A stretch of DNA of 64,000 bases from an uncultured Oscillospiraceae bacterium (GCA_900539425.1 UQBX01000005.1:1-64000); one strand, 5' to 3'; positions 35,719 through 44,732 are shown, counted from the first letter of the stretch. Numbers and translations are program-made. Notes: generated by a model from the sequence alone, not told the origin.

Positions 35719-36197
35719 TTCATGTTTATTACGGAGACGGAAAAGGTAAAACTTCCGCCGCTCTCGGGCTTGCCCTGCGTGCCTGCGGAGCAGGCAAATC
35801 AGTAGCTTTCTACTCGTTTTTAAAAGATAATAATTCTTCAGAGCGGCTTGCAAAATGTGATATACAGTTTTATCAGAATCCGGATAAACTGCCATTTCTT
35901 TTCAGCATGACACAGCAGGAAAAGGATGCTTATGCCAAGTGGGCAAAGCAAGCGTCTGAAAGCGCTTTTTCATGTGATAAGGATGTTATAGTTCTCGATG
36001 AGTTTCTTGATGTGCTGCCGCTTCTGGGTGAAGAGTTTGTGAAAAATTTCCGTTTCAGCCCTGATAAGGAATATGTTATAACGGGGCACTCAAAATGCGA
36101 GGCTGTTTGGGATAAAGCGGATTATATTACTTTTATGCGCAAGGAGCGCCATCCTTACGATTTAGGCGTTCACGCACGCCGCGGAATAGAGTTTTGA
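35715..36197 (+). CDS. ATP:cob(I)alamin adenosyltransferase (CobA/BtuR family)
   Basis: A 160-aa P-loop protein: HVYYGDGKGKTSAALGLALRA is the phosphate-binding loop typical of CobA/BtuR, and VIVLDEFLDVL the Walker-B-like stretch. The family adenosylates corrinoids to the coenzyme B12 form. The C-terminal KERHPYDLGVHARRGIEF matches the family's ending. It is slightly shorter than the 180-200 aa enzymes. Its position just before an ECF transporter with a CbrT-like S component strongly supports the cobalamin role. Confidence 0.85.
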   Translation: MIHVYYGDGKGKTSAALGLALRACGAGKSVAFYSFLKDNNSSERLAKCDIQFYQNPDKLPFLFSMTQQEKDAYAKWAKQASESAFSCDKDVIVLDEFLDVLPLLGEEFVKNFRFSPDKEYVITGHSKCEAVWDKADYITFMRKERHPYDLGVHARRGIEF

Positions 36198-36214
36198 TTT
36201 TCGGAGGAGCAGAT

Positions 36215-37069
36215 ATGGATAGATTTTCAAAGTTTCATCCCGCCGTCTGCCTCCTCTTTTTTATTTTTGTAATTGCCGTATCATTGGTGTTTATCAACCC
36301 GGTGTATTCGGCTGTCAGCCTTGTCTGCTCTGTGCTTTACAGCCTGCGCCTGCTCGGCGCAAGGCGCACTGCAGCTCAGCTGAAATTCATAGTACCCGTT
36401 GTAATTCTTGCGGCTGTTTTCAATATGATTTTTTGTAGATACGGAGAAACGATACTGTTTTCTTTAGGCGATTTGGAGTTTTCATTCGAACCGCTTGCAT
36501 ACGGTGCATGCATCGGTATAATGCTTTCAGCGGTTATTGTGTGGTTTTCGGCATATTCAGAGATTATAACAAGTGAAAAATTTACAGCGCTTTTCGGCTG
36601 GTTAGCTCCAAATCTGGTGCTAACTTTCTCAACGGCACTGCGATTCTTGCCGCTGATGATAAAAACTGCTTCTCAGCTTAAAGAAGCGCAGCAGGGAATA
36701 GGCAATGAAACAAATGGATTGAAAAATACAATGAAGCGTTTTTCCGCGCTGGTCTCGATATCGCTTGAGCAAAGCATAGAAACAGCGCAAACCATGCGCG
36801 CAAGAGGCTTTAACAAAGGAAAGAAACACTATTCGCCGTATAAATTCAGATTTGATGACGGCGTATTCGTTTTTATATCGGCGGCGTTTTGCGCCGTGCA
36901 AGTGGTTGCCATGATAAACGGTTCTTTTGAATTTGAGTATTATGAACATCTGCAGCTTTCAAATATAAGCGCAACATCACTTATCATGTGGATTGCGCTG
37001 TGTTTGATGCCGCTTGTAACAGACCTGTCGGAGGATATCAGATGGCGGTTATTGAAGTCAAAAATTTAA
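36215..37069 (+). CDS. ECF transporter transmembrane component EcfT
   Basis: A 284-aa membrane protein with five or six hydrophobic segments. The Ala-Arg-Gly coupling motif (TMRARGFNKGKKHY) that docks to the ATPases is clear. ATG 36215 is chosen because GGAGGAG lies five bases before it; the TTG at 36194 overlaps the previous stop. Its end overlaps the ATPase gene by 28 bases. Confidence 0.9.
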   Translation: MDRFSKFHPAVCLLFFIFVIAVSLVFINPVYSAVSLVCSVLYSLRLLGARRTAAQLKFIVPVVILAAVFNMIFCRYGETILFSLGDLEFSFEPLAYGACIGIMLSAVIVWFSAYSEIITSEKFTALFGWLAPNLVLTFSTALRFLPLMIKTASQLKEAQQGIGNETNGLKNTMKRFSALVSISLEQSIETAQTMRARGFNKGKKHYSPYKFRFDDGVFVFISAAFCAVQVVAMINGSFEFEYYEHLQLSNISATSLIMWIALCLMPLVTDLSEDIRWRLLKSKI

Positions 37070-38523
37070 CATTCAGATACCCCGGCAGTGATGAAAATGC
37101 CCTTTCAGATGTAAACATGGCTGTCAGCCCAGGAGAGCTTGTACTGCTCTGCGGAAGATCCGGAAGCGGAAAAAGCACGCTTCTGCGCCTGCTCAAAGAA
37201 GAGATAGCTCCTTACGGCAAAATGAGCGGCAGTATCAGTGTTGAGCAGACTGAGATCGGCTTTGTAGGCCAGAATACAGAAAGCAATATAATAACCGATA
37301 CCGTAATCGGGGAACTTGCTTTTTCACTTGAAAACAAGGGGTTCGACAACGAAAAAATATCATTGATAATAGCGCAGACAGCAAGCTATTTTAATCTCAA
37401 TAAGTACATAAACGAAAAAACTCAAGATTTGTCAGGCGGTGTAAAACAGCTGCTTGCACTTGCGTGCGCCGTTTCAGTTAATCCTCGTATTCTGCTTCTT
37501 GATGAGCCTTGCTCTCAGCTTGATCCTGTTTCCGCAATGAATTTCAGAGACGCAGTGCTTAGGCTGAACAGGGACAGAGGTGTTACGGTTGTAATGTGCG
37601 AACATTCTTCAGCAATGCTCGGCTTAGCGGATAAGGTGGTTTTTCTTGAAAACGGAAAAGCTGAATTTTGCTCAGCTCCTGATGAGTTTGCGCATTTTTT
37701 GACCGAGAAAAACAGCGATATGGCGCTTATGCTTCCCCCGTATACAAGACTGCTGAAAAGCAGAACTCTTGATTTTGCGGCTGCGCGCCAAGAGATAAAA
37801 GATATTAAAGAAAAGCCTGTGGCTGAATGTGAAAACGGTGAAAATGCTGTTACGGTAAAAAAACTGGCATTCGCATACAAAAGAAACGCTCCCGATGTGC
37901 TTTTCGGCACAGATTATAAAGCACAATCGGGGAAGATAAATGTAATAGTAGGCGCTAACGGCTGCGGCAAAACCACATTGCTAAAATGTCTCGGCGGCGT
38001 TCTTCGCCCATACGGCGGGAAGATAAAGAAAAGCGGCAAAACTGCTTATCTTCCTCAGAATGTCTATACGCTGTTTTTGAGCGATACCGTCGGAGAAGAG
38101 ATACAAAACGATGAAATATTGCGCCGCTTCTCTCTTGAAAGGCTGAAAAACAGAAATCCGTTTGACTTGAGCGGAGGGGAGGCTCAACGCCTTGCTTTGG
38201 CTAAGATAGAACAGACAGGTGCCGATATATTCCTGCTTGATGAGCCCACAAAAGGCACGGACGCAGTTTTCAGACGGCAGCTTGCGAAAATTCTGCACTC
38301 GTGGTGCGGGCAGGGTAAAACTATAATCCTTTCCACCCACGATTTGGAATTTGCGGGCAGATACGCCGATAATGCCGCGTTCCTTTTTAACGGACATATT
38401 GTTTCCTCTGCGCCGCGCCGCCGCTTTTTTTCCGCTCTTGATATTTACACGACGGCTCTTTCCGCACTTACTGACGGCAGAATGGTCTGCGTTGATGACG
38501 CGGAGGTGAGCAATGAAGCGTAA
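37042..38523 (+). CDS. ECF transporter ATPase, two nucleotide-binding domains in one chain
   Basis: A 493-aa protein with two ABC ATPase domains, equal to fused EcfA and EcfA'. Domain 1: Walker A GRSGSGKST (38-46), Q-loop at 77, signature LSGGV (130-134), Walker B LLLDEP (151-156). Domain 2: Walker A GANGCGKT (304-311), signature LSGGE (376-380), Walker B LLDEP (398-402). Start ATG 37042 has GGAGG seven bases before it, inside the ecfT 3' end. The fused form implies a transporter dedicated to the S component encoded next rather than a shared module. Confidence 0.92.
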   Translation: MAVIEVKNLTFRYPGSDENALSDVNMAVSPGELVLLCGRSGSGKSTLLRLLKEEIAPYGKMSGSISVEQTEIGFVGQNTESNIITDTVIGELAFSLENKGFDNEKISLIIAQTASYFNLNKYINEKTQDLSGGVKQLLALACAVSVNPRILLLDEPCSQLDPVSAMNFRDAVLRLNRDRGVTVVMCEHSSAMLGLADKVVFLENGKAEFCSAPDEFAHFLTEKNSDMALMLPPYTRLLKSRTLDFAAARQEIKDIKEKPVAECENGENAVTVKKLAFAYKRNAPDVLFGTDYKAQSGKINVIVGANGCGKTTLLKCLGGVLRPYGGKIKKSGKTAYLPQNVYTLFLSDTVGEEIQNDEILRRFSLERLKNRNPFDLSGGEAQRLALAKIEQTGADIFLLDEPTKGTDAVFRRQLAKILHSWCGQGKTIILSTHDLEFAGRYADNAAFLFNGHIVSSAPRRRFFSALDIYTTALSALTDGRMVCVDDAEVSNEA

Positions 38524-39220
38524 AGGAAATGTTCTGTTTTTCGCATTCATAGTTATAGCTCTCGTGTTTCTTGCGGTATGGATGATCTTCTTTTCAGACT
38601 CCGCTTCGTATTATCTTGCCGCCGCTATCATACTTGTGCTTTCGCTTTTGCCGTTTTTTATGGCATACGAACGCTCAGCCCCCACAGCCGGTGAAATAGC
38701 ACTTGTCTCAGCACTTACTGCTCTTGCGGTTGCTTCCCGTGCCGTGTTTTATTTAATTCCCCAGTTCAAGCCTATAGGCGCGGTGGTTATTGTGTCCGCA
38801 GTATGCCTTGGCGCTCGCAGAGGATATATAATAGGAGCGCTTTCTGCTTTTATTTCAAATTTCATCTTCGGGCAGGGTGTGTGGACTCCGTTTCAGATGG
38901 TGGCTCTCGGTCTTGTCGGCTTTGCCGCAGGGATCATATTTAAAAAACTGAAAACAAACAAATGGCTTCTTGCGCTGGTGGGTTTTATTCTCACATTTGC
39001 GCTTTACGGCATTGTTGCGGATCTTAGTTCCGTGCTCACTATGCTCAGTGAATATACTATTTCGGGAATAATTGCCGTGTATGCTGCCGGCGTGCCGTTT
39101 TCGGCAGTGTTCGGGGGCGCAACGGCTTTGTTTCTCCTGCTTTTCGGGCAGGGATTTATAAAAAAAATAAACCGTGTTGTAGATAAATACGGAATTTTGG
39201 CAGGTGAAAATAATGAGTAA
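38513..39220 (+). CDS. ECF transporter substrate-binding (S) component, CbrT-like, probably cobalamin
   Basis: A 235-aa membrane protein with six to seven hydrophobic segments. The core (AVASRAVFYLIPQFKPIGAV, then GARRGYIIGALSAFISNFIFGQGVWTPFQM) resembles CbrT-type cobalamin-specific S components. The N-terminal ~60 residues add two extra segments. It overlaps the ATPase gene by 11 bases. With the corrinoid adenosyltransferase three genes upstream, vitamin B12 or a precursor is the likely cargo. No cobalamin riboswitch was seen. Confidence 0.8.
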   Translation: MKRKGNVLFFAFIVIALVFLAVWMIFFSDSASYYLAAAIILVLSLLPFFMAYERSAPTAGEIALVSALTALAVASRAVFYLIPQFKPIGAVVIVSAVCLGARRGYIIGALSAFISNFIFGQGVWTPFQMVALGLVGFAAGIIFKKLKTNKWLLALVGFILTFALYGIVADLSSVLTMLSEYTISGIIAVYAAGVPFSAVFGGATALFLLLFGQGFIKKINRVVDKYGILAGENNE

Positions 39221-39476
39221 CAAAAATCAAGACGTAATGGAAAAACTATCCACTTTTGCTTTTACAATGTCTATAATAGGCATATGCACAATAGGCATTT
39301 GCCCCGCTTTTGCCGCAATGGGAATAGCGGTGCCGCTTGTTATGAAGCAAAAAGGCGTTGAAATATCAAAGCAGGCTCAAATGAAAAATAAAAAGGCAAT
39401 TATAGGCGGCGTTATTGCCCTTTGCCTTTTTGTTGTTGACGTTGTGCTCTTGCTTGTTTTCAAAGATAAGTTTTAA
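39213..39476 (+). CDS. Small two-helix membrane protein, unknown
   Basis: An 87-aa protein starting MSNKNQDVMEK, with two hydrophobic segments (about 15-45 and 63-83) and a Lys-rich linker. I do not recognise a family. It overlaps the S-component gene by 8 bases, so it belongs to the cobalamin operon and could be a transporter accessory, but no function can be claimed. ATG 39213 is preferred over GTG 39204, which overlaps the AGGTG ribosome site. Confidence 0.6.
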   Translation: MSNKNQDVMEKLSTFAFTMSIIGICTIGICPAFAAMGIAVPLVMKQKGVEISKQAQMKNKKAIIGGVIALCLFVVDVVLLLVFKDKF

Positions 39477-39494
39477 ATTTATATTCTGTATAAG

Positions 39495-39531
39495 CTCCTC
39501 CGCTTTGTATTTAAAGCGGAGGAGTTTTTTT
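39495..39531 (+). terminator. Terminator of the mreB homologue-ECF operon
   Basis: Twelve-base perfect stem CTCCTCCGCTTT / AAAGCGGAGGAG with a GTATTT loop, then seven T. Confidence 0.92.
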
Positions 39532-39650
39532 GCTCAAATATACAATTCGTATATGGCACAAATACAGCAAATTATAAATATTGAAAAACTTCTCTTTTTT
39601 ATATGAAATTTTCTGATTTTTATATTATAAATAGACAGCTATTAGAAAAA

Positions 39651-39816
39651 CGGTCTGTTATTTATGCAAAACTTAAAATTAGTAAAATTGCACAAAATAG
39701 TAAAGTAAATTATATTATATAATAACGAAAATGAGAATAAAACCTTATAAAATCGATAAAAATCTTGACAATAAAATAACATAAATATATAATCGAAATG
39801 CAAGCGGTCTGTTATT
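39651..39816 (+). repeat. Pair of 12-base direct repeats flanking the surface-protein promoter
   Basis: CGGTCTGTTATT occurs at 39651-39662 and 39805-39816, 154 bases apart, one upstream of and one just after the promoter. An operator pair or remnant of a promoter duplication is possible. Confidence 0.5.
39765..39793 (+). promoter_or_regulatory. Consensus sigma-A promoter of the LPNTG surface protein
   Basis: Perfect TTGACA (39765-39770), an exact 17-base spacer and perfect TATAAT (39788-39793). The leader is about 50 bases. Confidence 0.85.
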
Positions 39817-39852
39817 AAAACTTGCAATAATTTCTAAAAAGGAGAGTTTTAG

Positions 39853-42800
39853 ATGAAAAAAAGCAAAAAACTGCTCAGCATTTTTCTTGCAGTTGTAATG
39901 CTGCTTTCTTCATTTACGGCAGGATTTTATGCTATTGCCGCAGATGATGGCTCCACGGCTGATAGTGCCGTTGCGGATGCGCAAGCAAGCATTGATGCTT
40001 TTTATGAAAACAGAATTTATCTGTTCACAGAAAGCAATAAAGAGAAGCATGAGCAGGCGGTAAAGGACTATGATGCCTCAACCGCAAAAGTAAAGGCATT
40101 AACAGAGGAGCAGAAACTTGAGCTCGACAAAGCTTATTACGGTTTCATTTTATATTATGTTACCCAGTCGGTAGCAAGAGACCTTAATGGCGGTTCGGCA
40201 AGTACTTCTCAGTATGTAGACGCCACTATGAACCATATTGCGGATATTGAAGAGGTAATCGGTGAATTACCTGATTCTTACATGGAAGTCTACGATGTGT
40301 TCAAGGCTTTTTACGGCAATTATACAATTACTTCCAGCACAAACTGGAAAGATAATGATGACGCGATTGCCGCTTATGAAACATGGGCAAAGGCTCTTGT
40401 TGCAATGGATGAAGATCAGTTTGAATTTGCAAACTATTTTTATCCAAGTGGATCAGGCTTCTATATTTATAATACAGGTTTGAGCGCCGCAGACAGAGTA
40501 TTCCCGAACCTCGTTGCTTATGAATTTAATATAATTCAGGATAATGAAACTGAATCCGGAAAGAATCCGTCAAGCGTTTCAAAGTCAAATTACATTAAAT
40601 ATAATTACTCTTCAAAGACAGGTACATGGGTTGAAGGTCAAAACGGTGCAACATATCTTGCTGCATACGAGGATTATTATGAGCTTGTTAAGAGTGATAG
40701 AGTAGCAGTTGCTGAAAAGACACTTGACTTTGTTCTTGATCTGTTTGAAAGCTCATATCCCGGTTTGACAGACGCAGTCAACAACGTAGTTGACGCCGGT
40801 GCGGCTCTTATAAATGACAGAGATAGTGTTAAACTTGATGAAGTTAAAGCTGTTATCGATGAGTATAACAATATGGATCCTGAGATTTCAGCTATGGCTT
40901 CAAAGATTCTTGAGAACTCAAATCTTGTTATGGCCGCTTCTATGGATTGTCCGATAGAGCTTAATGAAGATACTGACGCTACAGAAGCTTATAATAATGC
41001 ACCTAATGTAAAAACATACACAGGTGAAAATCTTGTTGAAGAACTCAATGCATATGTAAACGCTGCTCTTCTTGAAGATTTCATTGAATACGTAGACGGT
41101 GTTGATACTGATGCCCTTACAGATGAAATTATTGCAGAAGTTCAGAATTTGTATTCTCAGCTCAGCGGCGACAACAAGGGCGCAATTCCTGAAGATACTT
41201 ATAACAAGTTCATTTCAATCATTTCGCCCAAAAAGAATGTAACTGATTATGCAGACGAAATCGCTACTTTCAGACCCACTGATTTCGTTCGTCCTCCCGA
41301 AAGCTCAGTTGCTTGGACAGAAGGCGGTATCCAGTCATTCGTTGATAAACTTGGCGGACTTGTTGGTTCGTTTGTAAATCTTAATGACATTCTTTCAGAT
41401 AATCTTTATCAGGATACTGTTTTAGAGGCTATTATGGACCTCTATGCAACACTTGCACACGATGAAACAAAGATAGATGTCGGAATAGGCGGATTGACTT
41501 TTGAACTCGGTCAAATTATAGGCTGGGTAGTTACACCTGATTCTCTTGCTGATCAGCTTGAAGAAGAAAAATTTGCAGGTGCTGTTGCTAAGATTAAAGC
41601 AATCGAAGTTACAGCAGAAGATAAGGAAGCAGGAATTGACGAATACGACAAGCTTGCTGCTATTGATTTCACCGCTGAAGATTTCGGCTTCACAGCTGGT
41701 GACCGTGACGGATTTATAGATGCTCTTCTTGCAGTTCTTCGTCCCGTTACAGTTCTTCTTGATCCTGATGCCAAAATTAAAGCTATGGGTATCATGGATG
41801 TTGCAGTTGAAATTAAAATGTTCGATTATACTGTAAGCGATGACGGCGTTTATACACCGGGCGCTTATGAAAAACTTCTTCCGATGCTCGAACAGCTTGG
41901 TCTTAACGATCTTCCCACAGCTGAAGAGTATAAGACAAATTACTATGATGTTAAGGAAGCATCAGGCGCAAATATCGCTGCTGATGAATTCCTCAGACCT
42001 TTGATCGAATCTCTCTTTACAAATGTTGTTGACCCTGTTTGTGATGATCCTCTCAACGGCATTATAGATGTTCTTCCGCGTCTTGCTTATGTAGTGGATG
42101 GCGACAGACTTAACACATGGGTAAAGGATGCTCTTTCACAGTTTGGTCTCCTTAGCGCTCTTGCAGGATCTCTTGATCTTTCAACTGATGCAATCAACAA
42201 TCTTATCCCTAATTCAATCGATGTAGGCGCTCTTATCGGTGACGGCACTGATCTCGTTCTCAATATCGGTGATCTGCCGTGGTCAACTCTTGCTGACTGC
42301 GCTACACTCAGCGCTGTTAAGAGCTCAACTATCTATAATGAGTATACACTTCTCAGAACAGGTGAAACAGACAGCTGTATGTCAACAATATTCTACTGGC
42401 TGTACGATGTTGCACTTGCTGATGATGACACCTATGCAGCACTGAAGACACTCATTAAGGGTGTTGTTCCTTCAGACCTTGCTTCTCTTGTTGATTCCGT
42501 AATTTCTATGGTTCTTGATCCTGCTCAGGCAGCTGGCAAGATTGACGGTTACGGACTTGTTCTTGATAACGCACTCATCGGCGGTACTCCTACCGGCAAT
42601 GAGATCTGGAGAATAGATGCAACAGCAGGCAACGGCGGCACAATCAGCCCCAGCGGCACAGTTGCTCTTAAACAGGCAGATTCAAGAACATTCAGCATCG
42701 CTGCATCAGAGGGATACACAATTGCTTCTCTTGTTGTAAACGGCAAGGCAGTTGCAGCTGCTGAAGGCAAAACTGCTTATGAATATACCGTAAACGGCGC

Positions 42801-43137
42801 TGAAGTTACTTCTTCAGACAGCGTAAATTATTATCCTGCTGATGTTACTATTCAGGTAACATTTGCTGATGAAAGCGGTAATCCTGTTGATCCGGATGAA
42901 CCGGACAATCCGGATAATCCCGATAACCCTGACAATCCTGATAATCCTGATGTTCCCGACGGCAACGGCGGAAATTCAGGCAATTCAAACGGAAAGCTTC
43001 CGATTAATAACAACAATCCGAATCTCCCGAATACAGGTGCTCAGGAAATTGCTGGTATGAGCTTTATCACAATAATACTTGCAGCTGTTGCAGGTATCGT
43101 AGTATGGCTTGTTCTCAGAAAAAGAATTGCAGAGTAA
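39853..43137 (+). CDS. Large sortase-anchored (LPNTG) surface protein, unknown function
   Basis: A 1094-aa secreted protein. The signal peptide ends near residue 29-30 (FYAIAA-DD). The long central part (about 35-910) is Asp/Glu-rich with many helical stretches and no family that I recognise. Near the C terminus a domain of ~90 residues (NGGTISPSGTVALKQADSRT... ) resembles the beta-rich 'GGTISPSG' repeats of bacterial surface proteins. A spacer of repeated N-P-D-N-P-D units follows, then the sorting signal LPNTG (from 1058), a hydrophobic segment and a K-R tail. Sortase would link it to peptidoglycan. No sortase gene is in the window. Strong promoter and ribosome site suggest high expression. 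Confidence 0.82.
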   Translation: MKKSKKLLSIFLAVVMLLSSFTAGFYAIAADDGSTADSAVADAQASIDAFYENRIYLFTESNKEKHEQAVKDYDASTAKVKALTEEQKLELDKAYYGFILYYVTQSVARDLNGGSASTSQYVDATMNHIADIEEVIGELPDSYMEVYDVFKAFYGNYTITSSTNWKDNDDAIAAYETWAKALVAMDEDQFEFANYFYPSGSGFYIYNTGLSAADRVFPNLVAYEFNIIQDNETESGKNPSSVSKSNYIKYNYSSKTGTWVEGQNGATYLAAYEDYYELVKSDRVAVAEKTLDFVLDLFESSYPGLTDAVNNVVDAGAALINDRDSVKLDEVKAVIDEYNNMDPEISAMASKILENSNLVMAASMDCPIELNEDTDATEAYNNAPNVKTYTGENLVEELNAYVNAALLEDFIEYVDGVDTDALTDEIIAEVQNLYSQLSGDNKGAIPEDTYNKFISIISPKKNVTDYADEIATFRPTDFVRPPESSVAWTEGGIQSFVDKLGGLVGSFVNLNDILSDNLYQDTVLEAIMDLYATLAHDETKIDVGIGGLTFELGQIIGWVVTPDSLADQLEEEKFAGAVAKIKAIEVTAEDKEAGIDEYDKLAAIDFTAEDFGFTAGDRDGFIDALLAVLRPVTVLLDPDAKIKAMGIMDVAVEIKMFDYTVSDDGVYTPGAYEKLLPMLEQLGLNDLPTAEEYKTNYYDVKEASGANIAADEFLRPLIESLFTNVVDPVCDDPLNGIIDVLPRLAYVVDGDRLNTWVKDALSQFGLLSALAGSLDLSTDAINNLIPNSIDVGALIGDGTDLVLNIGDLPWSTLADCATLSAVKSSTIYNEYTLLRTGETDSCMSTIFYWLYDVALADDDTYAALKTLIKGVVPSDLASLVDSVISMVLDPAQAAGKIDGYGLVLDNALIGGTPTGNEIWRIDATAGNGGTISPSGTVALKQADSRTFSIAASEGYTIASLVVNGKAVAAAEGKTAYEYTVNGAEVTSSDSVNYYPADVTIQVTFADESGNPVDPDEPDNPDNPDNPDNPDNPDVPDGNGGNSGNSNGKLPINNNNPNLPNTGAQEIAGMSFITIILAAVAGIVVWLVLRKRIAE

Positions 43138-43168
43138 TTAAACTTACGCAACAGGTTTAATTATAAAA

Positions 43169-43200
43169 AGGGCTGCTCCTTTCGGGGCAGCCCTCATTTT
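43169..43200 (+). terminator. Terminator after the surface-protein gene
   Basis: Stem AGGGCTGC / GCAGCCCT extended by TCC/GGG (one G-T pair) around TTTC, then CATTTTAT. Confidence 0.8.
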
Positions 43201-43249
43201 ATGATATATGATAAAAATATAGGGCGCTTGCCGTGCGTGGCGACCCATC

Positions 43250-43278
43250 AAAAAAAGCCTCCGTTCGGAGGCTTTTTT
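43250..43278. terminator. Bidirectional terminator after the minus-strand small membrane protein
   Basis: Stem GCCTCC / GGAGGC with a GTTC loop, flanked by A-run and T-run. It lies between convergent genes and overlaps the stop of the minus-strand gene. Confidence 0.82.
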
Positions 43279-43609
43279 AATTGTTTTCTGATGTTTGAGC
43301 AGGGGAGTCGGATTTAAAACCGTTTTTGCCCTTTACTTTTTCTATTATTTTTTTAATGCCGAATGTTATCGCTATACACAGCGGAAAATACGGTGTAAAC
43401 GGTCCCGCCCAGAAAGCGAGATACGCTGTTGCTACTACTGAACCCCATTTTATGCCGAATATAAGGTGCAGCAGATATCCGCCCCATACAGGCGTATACA
43501 TAAGGACTACCACTATCAGCAAAAGCACAAGCGTGCGCCAGTCTTTGCATTCGCTCCATATCCATTTGCAGAAATTAACAGTCTTAATTTTTATCTTATT
43601 AATAAGCAC
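43277..43609 (-). CDS. Small membrane protein with two helices, conserved hypothetical
   Basis: A 110-aa protein with two hydrophobic segments (about 26-50 and 62-86), the second with W-A-G-P-F-T-P. Proteins with a TPVWGGYLL ... FWAGPFTP core occur in other Clostridia as uncharacterised membrane proteins (recollection, not a search). A terminator follows it directly. Function unknown. Confidence 0.65.
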   Translation of the reverse strand: MLINKIKIKTVNFCKWIWSECKDWRTLVLLLIVVVLMYTPVWGGYLLHLIFGIKWGSVVATAYLAFWAGPFTPYFPLCIAITFGIKKIIEKVKGKNGFKSDSPAQTSENN

Positions 43610-43672
43610 TGTAAATCTGCTGTGAAAATCTCTTTTTATCTCAGTGCCGCTTTCGTTTTTGCCTACTGAACT

Positions 43673-44689
43673 TCAGTCGGGATAGCCGTTCGGATTCTGT
43701 TTCTGCCAGCGCCAGCTGTCCTCACACATCTCCTCAATATCGCGCTGAGCTTTCCATCCAAGCTCTTTTTCAGCCTTGCTCGGATCTGAATAGCAGGTTG
43801 CGATGTCGCCGTCACGGCGGGGGCCAATTTTATAAGGAATATTAACGCCGGATGCTTTTTCAAATGCTTTTACAACGTCAAGAACACTGTATCCCTTTCC
43901 TGTGCCAAGGTTGTATATGAAGAGACCTTCATTGTTTTCTGCTTTTTCAACAGCCTTTATGTGGCCGAGCGCAAGGTCAACAACGTGGATGTAATCACGT
44001 ACGCCTGTTCCGTCAGGGGTGTCATAATCATTTCCCCATACATTGAGGTATTCACGTTTGCCGATAGCAACCTGGGTAATGTAAGGCATAAGGTTGTTCG
44101 GAATTCCGTTCGGGTCTTCACCCATTGTGCCGCTCTTGTGGGCGCCTATGGGGTTAAAGTAACGCAGCAGGCAGATAGACCAGGAGCTGTCTGAAGTATA
44201 CAAGTCTTTCAGAATGCACTCGATCATATACTTTGTTCTGCCGTACGGATTTGTTACTCCGCCTACTTCCATATCTTCTGTAAGAGGAGAAATATTGTTC
44301 ATTCCGTAAACTGTTGCGGATGAAGAGAAAACTATTTTTTTGCAGCCGTTATTTCTCATTACATCAAGTAAGATAAGAGTTCCGGTTACGTTATTGTCAA
44401 AATATTCAAGGGGCTTGTGAACGCTTTCGCCAACTGCTTTAAGTCCGGCGAAATGAATAACGGAATCAATCTTTTCTTTTTTGAATATTTCGTCAAGACC
44501 TTCTTTGTCTCTTATATCGCACTCGTAGAATTTAAAATCTTTGTTTACAAGCGCTCTTATTCTGTCCAGACTTGACTTTTTACAGTTATAGAAATTATCA
44601 ACTATAACAACGTCCTTACCTGCGTTAAGAAGTTCAACACAGGTGTGGCTGCCGATATAACCGGCTCCGCCTGTTACAAGTACCGCCAT
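43673..44689 (-). CDS. galE: UDP-glucose 4-epimerase
   Basis: A 338-aa SDR enzyme interconverting UDP-glucose and UDP-galactose, for galactose use and surface glycans. NAD binding VTGGAGYIGSHTCVELL, catalytic Tyr-x-x-x-Lys in NPYGRTKYMIE, and the SATVYG serine are intact. GGAGG precedes the ATG. It lies 43 bases after proS and could share its transcript. It is the only sugar-nucleotide gene in the window. Confidence 0.97.
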   Translation of the reverse strand: MAVLVTGGAGYIGSHTCVELLNAGKDVVIVDNFYNCKKSSLDRIRALVNKDFKFYECDIRDKEGLDEIFKKEKIDSVIHFAGLKAVGESVHKPLEYFDNNVTGTLILLDVMRNNGCKKIVFSSSATVYGMNNISPLTEDMEVGGVTNPYGRTKYMIECILKDLYTSDSSWSICLLRYFNPIGAHKSGTMGEDPNGIPNNLMPYITQVAIGKREYLNVWGNDYDTPDGTGVRDYIHVVDLALGHIKAVEKAENNEGLFIYNLGTGKGYSVLDVVKAFEKASGVNIPYKIGPRRDGDIATCYSDPSKAEKELGWKAQRDIEEMCEDSWRWQKQNPNGYPD

Positions 44690-44732
44690 ATTGAATACCT
44701 CCGTAAAATTTATTTAAATTTATTTCATGCAA

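Larger units (their letters stand above)
39532..39852 (+). other. AT-rich upstream region of the surface-protein gene
   Basis: About 320 bases without a gene. It holds two copies of CGGTCTGTTATT (39651-39662 and 39805-39816), a consensus promoter (39765-39793) and a ribosome site (AAAAAGGAG) before 39853. The second repeat copy lies in the leader, within a short GCAAG...CTTGC inverted repeat (39800-39825). The long A/T stretch is typical of strong surface-protein promoters. Confidence 0.6.

Noticed and set aside
42890..42960. Tandem repeat of GATAATCCTGAC-like units, considered as a CRISPR-like or minisatellite array
   Set aside because: It is in frame and encodes the N-P-D spacer of the surface protein; no spacers or palindromic repeats.
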